From contig CM064691.1 of the NCBI GenBank assembly GCA_032717465.1, forward strand, positions 2,737,315-2,801,314: a stretch of 64,000 nt of DNA. Reading direction: 5' to 3'. The DNA is from Coenobita brevimanus (lineage: Eukaryota; Arthropoda; Malacostraca; Decapoda; Coenobitidae). Below the pieces are notes generated by a model that saw only the letters and a program-made list of their open reading frames with translations, was not told the origin of the DNA and made no database searches. The position numbers and the translations under genes are program-made. Below, piece after piece: positions 33,852 to 44,848 of the stretch. Positions within the stretch are counted from its first letter, which is position 1. The number at the start of each line of letters is the position of its first letter.

Positions 33852-34330
33852 CTATTAGTTTTTAGAATGAAAGGTCAGAGGTCATGGTCACAAGGCAAGG
33901 TCAGCATAAAATAGTTTTTATTCGTTTTAGACCAAATTTTGTGGAAAGGTTGAAAATATTAAGAGAATAAATCGATTCGATTTTGATGCAATCAGTCGAA
34001 GGTCAAGGTCACGGTGAAAGGTCAAGGGCCACGGGCTCTAGGCAGGGTCAGCTTAAACAATTTTGATCTGATTTGAACCTAACCTTCTACGAGTGTTAGG
34101 ATTTAACAAGAACGGTTGGATTCAGTCTGTGATGAAGCGGTCGAAGATCAAGGTCTATAGGCATGGTAAAAGTTTGACTCTTGCTTGTGTGCAAACAGAA
34201 TAACTAAAACAACTCTTATGTGATTTCAGTCAAAACTGGTGGATGAGTTGAGGATCGCTAAAAATGTTGAATAATTGTATGTAAGGTGAAGATCACAGAA
34301 CAAATTTAACTATTCGACGCTGAGGGCTAT
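33852..34330. repeat. degenerate GGTCAAGGTCAC tandem repeat, right part, with CTAT target duplication
   Basis: Begins with the right-hand CTAT (33852-33855). Contains GAAAGGTCAGAGGTCATGGTCAC, TCGAAGGTCAAGGTCACGGTGAAAGG and TCGAAGATCAAGGTC. Joining 27581 to 33856 would restore an ordinary unit of the array. Confidence 0.7.
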
Positions 34331-34439
34331 TGGTGGGCGCAGGTGTTGCTCTCGGGTTGCTCCTTCAAGTTCTCATTTGTGATAGTCTCTGTGCTCTCAC
34401 CGATGTAGTGGTCACTGGTTCCTTGTCAGCTTAACGCTT

Positions 34440-34860
34440 AACACATTCAGTCTCCCTTGACTCGTTCCCAGCTAAATAAAATCGTCTGGCATTAACTAGA
34501 GTGCGTTATTAGAGTTGTGTCGACATTGAAAGCATTAACAGTACCAGTATTAACACTCACATTCCTGTCACTCATTTTGAGGTGCATAAAATCGTCTGGA
34601 TTTGGCTGGAAAACAATACTAGAGTTGTGTAGAAGATGACGAGGTTATTAATACCGGGAAAAATACTCTCAGACTACTATGACTCTCCCCCATCTGAACA
34701 AAATCGGCTGTAATTACCTTAAATACAATACTGGTGTTATCCTCCACCATGGGATTGTTAGCAGTTCCCGTTTTAACACCCGCAGGTTATTACATTCACT
34801 CTTAGCTGAATAAAATTGTCTTACACTGGTTGGAATATAACCTTAGTATCATTCCGACCA
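34440..34860 (+). repeat. Sat-111, four tandem monomers
   Basis: The ATCGTCTGG-like core recurs at 34481, 34591, 34703 and 34815 (110-112 bp apart). Each unit has the order core, CTAGAGTTGTGTnGA, GTTAnTAnTACC, TTAACACTC, CTnnGACTCnC, AGCTGAATAAA. Monomers differ at about a quarter of positions, so the array is old. Confidence 0.85.
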
Positions 34861-35067
34861 CTGAAGAGTTAACTTTCCTTGCACACCACGTTCAAATCAT
34901 TATCACACTCGTTTTCTTCGTAACCCTTTGTATTTTGCTTCAGTTTCCCATATGAGGCCAGTTTTCTCTTTTGCACTGCAGATATCGTAGCTTCTACTCC
35001 CCCTTCAATTCAGTCGATGACCAATTGTAGTCAGACTGAAAGGTCGATTTGACTGGTGACGAAGGGA

Positions 35068-35102
<35 letters not shown>

Positions 35103-35579
35103 GGAAGGCTCATCAAATTTCATACAACCACGACTTTAGTATTCAACTTGTGTGGTACAGTTCCGTCTGGGTAAAACTAGCGAACCATAGTCAGGGAGTG
35201 AATACATAAATTGCATCAGTCTACTGGACCCAATATAACTATCACCGTACACATCTGCTCAAACAAAGCTGGAAATGCTACTTATCAAGGCCTTTAATCA
35301 GTTGACGTAACTCATGATAACCTTTTGATTTTACTGAGCTTTGTTGAGATCATTTGTAATGAAGAGGTTCTATCCATTCACTACGATGTCGTGTTATTCG
35401 TTTTTCTCGTATAATAAGTAGGTGATTTGACTGGAGTTAGGTAAGACTTCTGGTAATGATGGAGTTAACGAAGATTTATTGTAATATCGGTTCGATAAAT
35501 CTCTCGTGTTTTTTTTTTTTTTGGGGGGGAGGGGGATACTAAGAACAAAATATGAAAAGACTGTCATCAGATGAGGAGA
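34861..35579. other. no gene seen; (CT)n at 35071-35098
   Basis: Unique AT-rich DNA with a (CT)14 tract and a T-run near 35510. No coding signal. Confidence 0.4.
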
Positions 35580-35589
35580 TTAATGGAAA

Positions 35590-35655
35590 TTGTTTCTAAC
35601 CCTTTCACCACGAGGGTTTTCCTGCAATTTAAATAAAAGTCGTCTGGAAGTAATA
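35590..35655. repeat. Pal-1 hairpin repeat, right half
   Basis: TAACCCTTTCACCACGAGGGTTTTCCTGCAATTTAAATAAAAGTCGTCTGG is the family right half. Confidence 0.6.
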
Positions 35656-36225
35656 GAAAAAAAAAAAAGGCTAAACGTCAACATTAATACTGAGGTTATG
35701 TATTGTCCAAAACCACTTTGCTCGCTCACCTCATACAGTTCAGTACAAACAGTAGTCTTGAACTGTTTTGTGTCAGCCATTTTTCTATGTCCACAGACAG
35801 CTTACAATCAATACCCTACGAAGCAATGGATCCTTTATCCTCTATATTACTAGCTTATTTCCGTGTCAGTTTAGAAAGATGCAACTTACTTGTTTATATT
35901 GTATTTTTTCGTTTTATTTTTATTTGTTTTAAGTGGCATACACCTGGTAAAGCAATATGCACCCCTTATCTCTTTATCTTTTGGTTTGATTAACTTCACC
36001 AGAAAGCAACCATTTCAACTAAGTAAAGTCAGTGAGTAGTGACAACGATCAAATTATAGGGAAAATACTTAAAATATCCATGTCCCTTTCCAGTTATTTG
36101 TCAGCTTAACATTCTTGATATTTTCTGCATTTTGCAGCCGAATGTTCATTGCTCCTGAATAAGATAGTAGAGCAAGATAATACTACAACCCTATATTCTT
36201 TTCATATCACTTACTGTATTCATAA

Positions 36226-36449
36226 TTATACTTTCTTCTTCTTTACCCTCGAACTTTGCCTAAAATTTCCATCTCTCCGCTTTGAATGATAAGATGTAGC
36301 AATAAATTAACACTAGAATATGATGCTAGTTGAGACGGGGTGCTGAAAGGATGTAGAGCTGCATTATTGTCCTTTTTTGCCCCTGAGCTGTGTGAATTAA
36401 GTTGTAAAAGAATGAAAGTCTGGGCCAAGTTAGAGTAAAACGCGTATAA
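36226..36449. mobile_element. Pal-3 element, full copy
   Basis: The left end TTTACCCTCGAACTTTGCCTAAAATTTCCATCTCTCC and right end TCTGGGCCAAGTTAGAGTAAAACGCGTATAAC form imperfect inverted termini around GATGCTAGTTGAGACGGGGTGCTGAAAGGATGTAGAGCTGCATTATTG. About 224 bp, non-coding. A further arm follows at 36455-36545. Confidence 0.65.
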
Positions 36450-36454
36450 CAATG

Positions 36455-36545
36455 TATTCTACTGTTATTCTCTTGTTACAGTTCAGCATTTGGGATGGAG
36501 AGATGATAGGTTTACGCCAAATTAAAGTGGAGAGGATATAGACCA
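36455..36545. repeat. Pal-3 repeat, one arm
   Basis: TTCTACTGTTATTCTCTTGTTACAGTTCAGCATTTGGGATGGAGAGATGATAGGTTTACGCCAAATTAAAGTGGAGAGGATATAG, an arm in the opposite direction to the preceding copy. Confidence 0.65.
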
Positions 36546-36884
36546 AGTGACAGAGAACATAGCACTTCAGTTTGCTGGTCTATTAGTTATCAGTTCCTCT
36601 GGGGTTCGAAAATAAACTGAAGTCAAAACAAGGCAAAGTATCGATTACACAAAGGTCGCAAAGGCAATATTAAAATCCCCTGCTAGAATACATACCCAGG
36701 TTCAGAATTGTACTCATCTCTCCCTATTTCCTCCCCCCCCCCCTCTCTCTCTCTCTCTTAATCTCACTGTATACAAACGTTTTAATTCACGTGTGAAAAG
36801 GGTCCACGTGGGGTAGAAACTATTGTATTTTCCGAGTACCATATCCGCATGTGTGCATAATTCATCCATTGGCAAACACACCTT

Positions 36885-36970
36885 TTCTTAGAGTCTCATC
36901 GGCCCGAGAATCGAACCCGGGTATACCCACTTCTGGACGTGCCAGAGCCACCTACTTCCCCCTAAACAAA
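36885..36970 (-). mobile_element. tRNA-like SINE head
   Basis: On the minus strand, AAGTAGGTGGCTCTGGCACGTCCAGAAGTGGGTATACCCGGGTTCGATTCTCGGGCC carries an exact B-box (GGTTCGATTC) within a GGGC stem, and a weaker A-box-like GTGGCTCTGGCACG. It does not fold into a full tRNA by eye, so a SINE head or tRNA pseudogene is preferred over a functional tRNA. Confidence 0.55.
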
Positions 36971-37221
36971 GCAACAAGCAAGATCACGACATGCGTCACA
37001 GGCCACAGGGAACGGATTCGGATTTTGACAGCTTTAAGACGCTTGCCCAAATGACAAATTAATTTCTTCTCCCATATGATTTGGTGGAAGGAACGAAGCA
37101 GGTGATGGTGTTAACTCTCCTTCAACTGGCTCTGCGGATCCCTCCCTACTGTCTCGTTTAGATCTCTCATTCATATTTTGTCAAATTTCTATTAAAACGG
37201 TCTTATTTTTATATGTGTTTG

Positions 37222-37545
37222 ACTATGCCCAACGACTTTACAGTCCGCTCCCTGCGCCACAGAAATACTCCTATGTACCACACACCTTCACATGTCACCA
37301 CCACAATGCTAATCTTTAACCGGTGATACTAAATTCGTGCAAGGGCTGTCTCATTCAGGACGGGTGTATTGGTAGTAGAAGGGGTGTTTTTGCTTATCTG
37401 TGAGTCTTGTGGTAGCTCATAAGTCTGCTTTAACGAAGTTCAGATCCTTAAGCTGTTCCCTGCCCCAGCCGGGAATCAAACTCGTGTCCATTAGGATCTC
37501 AGACCACCGCTCTGCCGACTCGGCCACCGCCTACCCGTCTGAAAG
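37222..37545 (-). mobile_element. tRNA-like SINE, copy 2 (better preserved)
   Basis: The minus-strand head reads GGTAGGCGGTGGCCGAGTCGGCAGAGCGGTGGTCTGAGATCC, then GGACACGAGTTTGATTCCCGGCTGGGGCAGGG. GTGGCCGAGTCGG is a good A-box (leucine/serine-tRNA style) and GAGTTTGATTCC the B-box. The ~250-bp body is shared with the copy at 19945-20232. Confidence 0.75.
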
Positions 37546-37804
37546 TCTATCCTAAAAAGAAAGAAGTTATCTAGAGAAGCAAGGCAGCATTTTATACACT
37601 GAACGTGCCTCAGTTTCACATACCAATTATGACCGATTTCGACCATTTCCGAGTAAGGGCAAGGCAGTGGCGGGTAAGAAATGGACCTCTTAAGACAGGA
37701 AAACGTTGCCTTGGCCCTTTCCCAGCGGGTGGTGCATGGCTGCTTCATTGAAGCTGACACCAGGAGACTTGTTTAAGTGAGAAATCCTAACAGTCCAGAG
37801 AGTA

Positions 37805-39149
<1,345 letters not shown>

Positions 39150-39150
39150 T

Positions 39151-39184
<34 letters not shown>

Positions 39185-39198
39185 CACGCGCACACACA

Positions 39199-39268
<70 letters not shown>
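39150..39268. repeat. (CA)n microsatellite with CACGCG interruptions
   Basis: About 119 bp, with three CG interruptions in the left third. Confidence 0.97.
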
Positions 39269-39271
<3 letters not shown>

Positions 39272-39519
39272 CTCGCTGGTGCAGTGGTAACGTTCCCGCT
39301 TGCCAACTGGTGGACGGGAGTTCGCGCCTCGCTCAGGTTGCGATAAGTTTCACTGACGAAGTGGGTGGTTACTGTCCCCCTTGAGCAAGAGGACGGGTGT
39401 GTGCGTGTGTGAAGGTTACAGCCTTGCCCTTAGATCGGACTATATGAGCTCTCAGCTCCCTTCAGGAAGGGTAAAAGCTGACGATCACGACCATCAAGTG
39501 ATCCTGATCGACCCGGTGA

Positions 39520-39522
<3 letters not shown>
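39269..39522 (+). mobile_element. tRNA-derived SINE between two (CA)n tracts
   Basis: GAGCTCGCTGGTGCAGTGGTAACG supplies an A-box (TGGTGCAGTGG) and GGACGGGAGTTCGCGCC a B-box-like segment 35 bp later, as in a tRNA. A ~180-bp body follows, with CCTTGCCCTTAGATCGGACTATATGAGC and CACGACCATCAAGTGATCC. CA tracts abut both ends. Confidence 0.72.

Positions 39523-39587
<65 letters not shown>
39523..39587. repeat. (AC)n microsatellite
   Basis: About 32 AC units immediately after the SINE. Confidence 0.97.
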
Positions 39588-39591
<4 letters not shown>

Positions 39592-40034
39592 TTTAAACAG
39601 CGAAACAAGCATGAGAACTGCGGACAGTAGTTCTACCGTTGTTGTTACTGCTCCATATGATATAAGGAAACTTAAGGCCACCCCAAGTTAGTGGAATATT
39701 TACCATGCGTCCATTAACCCAGGCCTGTATCGCCGCATCACAAATACAGACTCCCAATGTATGCTTTTGGCTCAGATATTTAAGGCAAGGGAGGCTATTC
39801 ACAATCCCTGAACAGCAGTATTTGGGCAAGAAACTCGAACTATTACAAGGATATGAACTTTTTTGGATCTTACTCAGTTAGAACGCGTCAATCTACAAAC
39901 CATCAGGCGTTCTTTTCTTGGTTGTACGTTTATCGACCACTTTAATGTAGTTAATGAGTTTCTTTAGTGTTGCAAACTTTAATCTTGTTATTTTTACGTA
40001 GTGCTACCTGTGTGTGGATGATTGGCTTCCCCAG

Positions 40035-40114
40035 CTACAGAAACATCAGAAGTACAGACCACAGTACTTGAAACAACCGATTTGGTAACTGAAAGCTCAG
40101 GAACTTTGACTTCA
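40035..40114 (+). CDS. possible Thr/Ser/Glu-rich coding exon (weak)
   Basis: After a plausible acceptor (GGCTTCCCCAG, AG at 40033-40034) the sequence reads TETSEVQTTVLETTDLVTES and on to GTLTS, then reaches a possible donor (TCA|GTAGGC at 40115). The low-complexity Thr/Ser/Glu/Val composition resembles a mucin-like or linker exon. No partner exon, start codon or conserved domain supports it, so it may be chance. Confidence 0.2.
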
Positions 40115-40147
40115 GTAGGCAGTGCTACATGTTGTATTCTTAACATT

Positions 40148-40212
40148 CCCGCATCTCTTATTCAGAAAATTATCATCATCAGTCACCATCATCATTATCA
40201 TTACCATCATCC
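40148..40212. repeat. imperfect ATC/CATCATTATC trinucleotide repeat
   Basis: CATCATCAGTCACCATCATCATTATCATTACCATCATCC. Confidence 0.8.
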
Positions 40213-41149
40213 TGACTAGTATGGGATGAGGTGGGATCCCGAAGCAAAGAAAAAGTACAAAAGTGGGAGAACTATGATCGGCATAGCAATTGGATATGTT
40301 TAACACTACCATTCAACACATCATTCAAGCCCCCAGACATCTAGCTCTGTCTCAAAAGCGTGATAATCTACATATGTTTATTTCTCTAATGTCTTTGTTG
40401 ATGCGCTTCTCAGAAAATTACAGAGAAAAATGGTATTAACCCTGCATAAAATTTAATCAACTGACCTACATACCGACACACGAAAAAGTAGAGTGAGTAT
40501 TGTGACACTAAAGTACTGAACACAGCCGAGGTACACAACCATTTAAATTCAGGGGGTCAGTTCAACATCAGCCGCGTTTGGTTGGCAAGACCGACCTCAA
40601 AGTTTTACGATACATGCAAGCCTCTGGGGGGTCCAAGGGGATACTCTAAATGGCATGTAACTTTTGCGTCTGCTCTTGCCACACTCAGCGTTATACTGCC
40701 TCAGCGTGACCAGCGAAGGATGTGTTTTATGCCAGTCAGAGGAAATATTAAAGCCATAGCTGTGATTTTTTTTTTTTTATTAAGCTAAATATAATGCATT
40801 ACAATAATTCCTGCCTCTCTGATTAGTACAAGTATAAAAGTAATTCATATTAAATTCAACATCGCAAGCACTTCTCATTGTAAAGAAATGCTTTATTTGC
40901 AATTTAAATTTTAGTGCTTACAAAACCATACGCTGAATGGGCAGATCTATAATGTATCTGTCTATAAATTTGTACCTTTCTAAGTTTCATCATTTTAGCC
41001 TCATTTTCACCACGAACATCTTGAGTGTAGCTATTCTCATTGTAGCTATCATTGTTTTGGATATACTGAAGGGTATGTTGGCAGTTTGTGTGATGTTCGG
41101 CTTGCAAACATCTCTCTCAGATCAAAATATTATCATCGACTGAAAATTT

Positions 41150-41372
41150 TGCTTGAACGAAAGAGAAAAACGAAAGCCATGTTTTACAATAGGGAAGCCA
41201 GGGCCACGCCAAGCCAGGAAACAGTGTGGAGGGTGTCGTGAGAGGCGGAGCGGGGCGGGCGGTATCAGTTCCATCTCCCACAACAACGTTTGTCTCATGT
41301 TCCGCTGCTGGGGATCTGGTGACATTTCCTGCTCCAACAGCTTTCGACATTGTGATGCCACCATAGAATAAC
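41150..41372. other. GC-richer segment, nature unknown
   Basis: A locally GC-rich island open in frames on both strands (+ 41153-41371; - 41117-41425). Residue patterns match no family I recognise. It could be a repeat fragment or exon debris. Confidence 0.3.
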
Positions 41373-41999
41373 GGAATAGTTTTGCATGTAAATAAAGTAA
41401 AAAAGATGTTGCTGAGTATTTTCAATCATTCTTTATATGAAACTCAACCTCAGCAGTGTCACATAAATTTAGAGTTTCATTCAAACTATTGTGTGGCTCG
41501 ATCCATGGCTAAGAATACAAGAAGACTGGACAAGAGTGAACAGGACTTTGGAAAAGACTGATAGATGAGGAATCATGAATAAAAGACTATACACTAAAGG
41601 ATACTAAGGGATGTATCTATCTATTTATATACATACATATAAATAAATAATATAAATAAATAAATAAATGATTTTCATCACACGTTCATAAAAACGGGTA
41701 AGAAAAGCAAAAACAAAGCAGACAAATATTCATGAAAGCAAGCTTTTTACAGGCAAAATAGACAGAGAGAAAGAGAAACAAAAAAACGAGGAGAGATTGG
41801 GTTTTCGTTTTGGAATTGACCTTTCACTGGCAGGCAAAGAAAACTAAACTGTTAAAAATTTTCAACTGTAGAAAATGCATCTTTTTTGTACCAACATTCT
41901 CAGGCTTATATGCTCACTCCCAGCTAAGTAATTTCGTCTGCTGTTTGCTGGAATGCATACTACAGGTGTCCCGATACCTGTCTACCCTTTAATCTTGAA

Positions 42000-42378
42000 C
42001 CAGACATCTTAGCCCAGGAAGGGGTGGCCACGAACGAGTTGCATTTTCGCTCTGTCCTCCTCTATCACTTCACCCTCTCTCCAGCTCATACCCCCCTCAC
42101 TCATATGCTTCTCCACTCCATCCCTCCATTTCATCCTCGATCTTCTCGGCCCCACCTTTCTTCACCTCATTCACATACTGTCCTAGTCAGTCTCTCATTC
42201 TCCATTCTTTTCACGTGGTCATACTACCTCAAGGTACTTTCCTAAGGCTTTCCAGCACATCCACATGAACACCACAACCTTCTTTCACATCCTCAGCTTT
42301 GTCTGTGTCTCATGTAATTCCACATGTGTCTTAAAACTCATTTCCACTCACTCTTGACTTCCATCAAGGCTACGAGAA
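42000..42378 (-). pseudogene. RTE-type retrotransposon 3' region (copy g, decayed)
   Basis: The minus strand aligns with copy e from CAAGAGTGAGTGGAAATGAGTTTTAAGA through GGTTGTGGTGTTCATGTGGATGTGCTGG, GAATGAGAGACTGACTAGGACAGTATGTGAATGAGGTG and GATGAAATGGAGGGATGGAGTGGAGAAGCATATGAG to TCGTGGCCACCCCTTCCTGGG. Several stops and frameshifts; no tail microsatellite remains. Confidence 0.75.
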
Positions 42379-42820
42379 GGGTAATTTATCTGGCAAATAG
42401 TTATTATGCATTACATGAGTGTAAAGCGTTTATAAAAGATAAGTGGATAATTTCATTCTTTTGCAGCCAATTTTCCTTAACTAGATGTCAGTATAAGACG
42501 ATCCTATGGCTCCACATCCTTTCCCTTAGCACTCCTTGTGACTATCACCACACTCGTGTTAATTTTTTGTCATGATGGAGAAATGTGAGTTTTACACCTA
42601 GTTATTAAAGTCAACAGAATTTAGTGAAAACGAAATGTAGATATTTTGACCAAAGCACCTTTATAGACAGAATTATACTGAACAAGAAGTGCCAAATCTG
42701 GGCTTACTGCATATCGACTGCACGAAGGTCACTGAGGCAGACAAAGACACTTTTGCTAAATCTCAATCTTCCCAGAGAATACGACCCTCAACACACGAAT
42801 TTACATAAACGTCCCCAGTT

Positions 42821-43650
42821 GTACTATCGCGAGCCCTAGTTTCTCTACTCACCAGGCTAGTGGGAAGTTGAAACGAGGGCTGAAGAGAAGTCAGGCGAGT
42901 GGGCATGGGTAGTCCTACAGTCTGATGATGGTTCACCATTACGGAATGGCCTCACACAGCAAGTCCAGCATTGTCACTGACGCCTACCACATAAGCACAG
43001 TATTATGACTGAAAAATTTGTCTTGAAATGCAACTGAAAAAGGAAGGCATTCATATCACTTACGCACTCTACGAATGACTCTCGCTTTCCCATGCATAAT
43101 GTGAACACGGTTCCTGTCCGAACTATATTTTCCAGAATGTTCACAGTATTCTTGCAGCAGCCTTGAAGCCTGTGATTATTACTACAGTAAAGTAACTACA
43201 TCAAGTAATATCGTGTTTTATCATTATGCCGATATCGAAACTGTACACACATTCTTCTCGTTGCTTTGGTTCTTTCTCACAGGGCCTGGCCAGTCACTGT
43301 TTTGAAAATATCTTGGTGCTTCGAGAGCACTGAGCACTCGGAAAAAGGTAGTTCGGACGTAAACCATATTTTCATCATGGTTTGGAAACCGAGAAGCATT
43401 CATAGAATGCGTTAAATTATATGAATGCCTTTCTTTTTCCGTATCATTTCATGTCAGATTTTCTGTCCATGACAGCGATTATGTGGTGAGCGTCACTGAC
43501 AATGTTGGGCTTGATGTCTGCGAGCAATTCTGCCATCGTAAAGACCAGACTTTTAGACTAACCGTGTCCGTTTGCCTGGCTTTTCCACAGCTCTGACTTC
43601 GACTTCCCTCTAGCCAAGGGAGGTAAAGAAACTAGGGATCGCGATGGTAC
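42821..43650. mobile_element. 830-bp foldback element with ~300-bp inverted arms
   Basis: The left arm (42821-43130) and right arm (43347-43650) are imperfect inverted repeats over their whole length. Matching blocks from the outside in: GTACTATCGCGAGCCCTAGTTTCT with GTACCATCGCGATCCCTAGTTTCT, TGGGAAGTTGAAACGAGGGCT with GAGGGAAGTCGAAGTCAGAGCT, CATTGTCACTGACGCCTACCACATAA with CATTGTCAGTGACGCTCACCACATAA, GGAAGGCATTCATAT with GAAAGGCATTCATAT, and GTCCGAACTA. A ~215-bp loop separates them and nothing is coded. It is a MITE or foldback DNA transposon derivative; a TA target duplication is possible but not certain. Confidence 0.8.
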
Positions 43651-43664
43651 TGTACAGGTGTATA

Positions 43665-43672
43665 GACACATG
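43665..43672. repeat. 8-bp target-site duplication (left), GACACATG
   Basis: GACACATG directly precedes the CAGGACCC terminus and is repeated exactly at 45509-45516 after GGGTCCTG. Confidence 0.88.
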
Positions 43673-43733
43673 CAGGACCCATATACATACAGGGTCTAAC
43701 CATACCGACCCCAAAACGCGTCGCGTTTGCGCA

Positions 43734-43806
43734 TGACGTCATGGCGAAGACACCAAGTGAGGTCTTCCGAGAAGGGGTTGCCATATAGTGAGAAGTAGAC
43801 TCAGTT
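43734..43806 (+). promoter_or_regulatory. candidate promoter of the THAP frame
   Basis: A TGACGTCA palindrome (43734-43741) in a CpG-rich patch, a weak CCATATAG at 43781, and an arthropod initiator TCAGTT at 43801-43806 lie 76-150 bp before the THAP start codon. The palindrome is also present near the other end of the element, so it may be a transposase-binding site instead of, or as well as, a promoter element. Confidence 0.5.
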
Positions 43807-43881
43807 GCTCAGAGGTCACGGCGCCAAACAGGTCACCTCTGTCACCTGCACTTTATTCCATTGTACGTGCCCAGTGAAATA

Positions 43882-44358
43882 ATGCCTGTCAGTTGTGCAT
43901 TGTTTGGCTGTAACTCTTTACTGAAGAAAGGTGGGTATATAACTTTCCATATTTTCCCCAAAGATGAAGAGATTAGACGTAAGTGGATTCATCTGTGCAA
44001 GAGGAAAGACACAATAAATCCGAATACTGCTCGGATCTGCAGCCTTCACTTTGATCACAGTGCTTATAAAAGAAATGTAAAATATGAACTTCTTAAACTG
44101 CATATTCCAAAAAATCAAATACGCCTTGAAGAGCACGCCCTGCCAACGCTGAATCTGCCATCAGCTTCATTAAATGTTAAGTCCCTTCCCCTTTCTCTCT
44201 CTCTCTCTCTCTCTCTGCGTAGGTGCATATCCCTGTATATGGTGGGCTTTGCTCTTTATAAGCTGTACAGTATATCTCCCCTCACGGGGTTAGTGCTTGC
44301 AGAAATGTGGAAAAGCACGTGGTGCATTGCATTTACCAGCCCAGGTAAAATAAATTGA
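43882..44358 (+). CDS. THAP zinc-finger DNA-binding protein (transposon-encoded)
   Basis: Sequence-specific DNA binding is the known role of THAP domains. From the ATG at 43882, MPVSC begins a complete C2CH finger: Cys5, Cys10, Cys53, His56 (spacing 4-42-2). All accessory invariants are present: Pro26, Trp35, Phe57 and the ALPT motif with Pro88. Residues 1-92 are the domain. After Asn98 a possible donor (AAT|GTTAAGT at 44176) would end an exon; without splicing the frame continues through a (CT)n-encoded Ser/Leu run and stops at 44358, giving 158 residues. The upstream in-frame bases (43861-43881) begin with TTG and are not used as the start. Lying inside an inverted-repeat element with 8-bp duplications, this is best read as the N-terminus of a P-type transposase. 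A short THAP-only product could act as a repressor, as KP-type derivatives do in Drosophila (analogy only). Confidence 0.8.
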   Translation: MPVSCALFGCNSLLKKGGYITFHIFPKDEEIRRKWIHLCKRKDTINPNTARICSLHFDHSAYKRNVKYELLKLHIPKNQIRLEEHALPTLNLPSASLNVKSLPLSLSLSLSLRRCISLYMVGFALYKLYSISPLTGLVLAEMWKSTWCIAFTSPGKIN

Positions 44359-44803
44359 GGCAATTGGCCACCGCACTAGTATGAGTTGCTAGTATTCATA
44401 TTTACCCACCATTATTTTGTTCTACCCACGTACTGTAGGTAACCATTACTGAGTACCCTAGCAAGAAAGCAGTAGTGTTGAAAATTAAGTACGGTATATC
44501 GCAGAATGTATTTGTTTAAAGCAGGTTCGTAACGTAGTAATTCTATCTGGAAGCGTTTGGCAAGAAGTATGTTATCATCCCCCTCCCTCCCTCCCTCCCT
44601 TCCAGGTCGCAAAAACAACGGTGCCAGGTCGTTGGAAATGATTTATACAGCCACTTTTCGTTCTCAAAGAGTGAATAATTCGTAAAAACTATATAGCGTT
44701 TTATGTACATGAAGCCACAAAGAGTATATGAAATACATTCACATATATTTAGTAGCTCGGATTAAGAGATTTGTTATTTATAATTAACGATTTGGTATCT
44801 ACG

Positions 44804-44805
<2 letters not shown>

Positions 44806-44843
<38 letters not shown>
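44806..44843. repeat. (CT)n microsatellite inside the THAP transposon
   Basis: 19 CT units; a shorter (CT)11 is at 44194-44216, just after the THAP domain codons. Confidence 0.96.

Positions 44844-44848
<5 letters not shown>

Noticed and set aside
36885..36970. Functional tRNA gene
   Set aside because: Good B-box but no convincing acceptor stem, anticodon arm or A-box; interpreted as a SINE head.
37491..37545. Functional tRNA-Leu or tRNA-Ser gene
   Set aside because: The A-box is good, but the body continues as a sequence shared with 19945-20232, as expected for a SINE.
41117..41425. Cys-containing frames on both strands
   Set aside because: Open because of local GC composition; no cysteine spacing matching a known family and no start or splice context.
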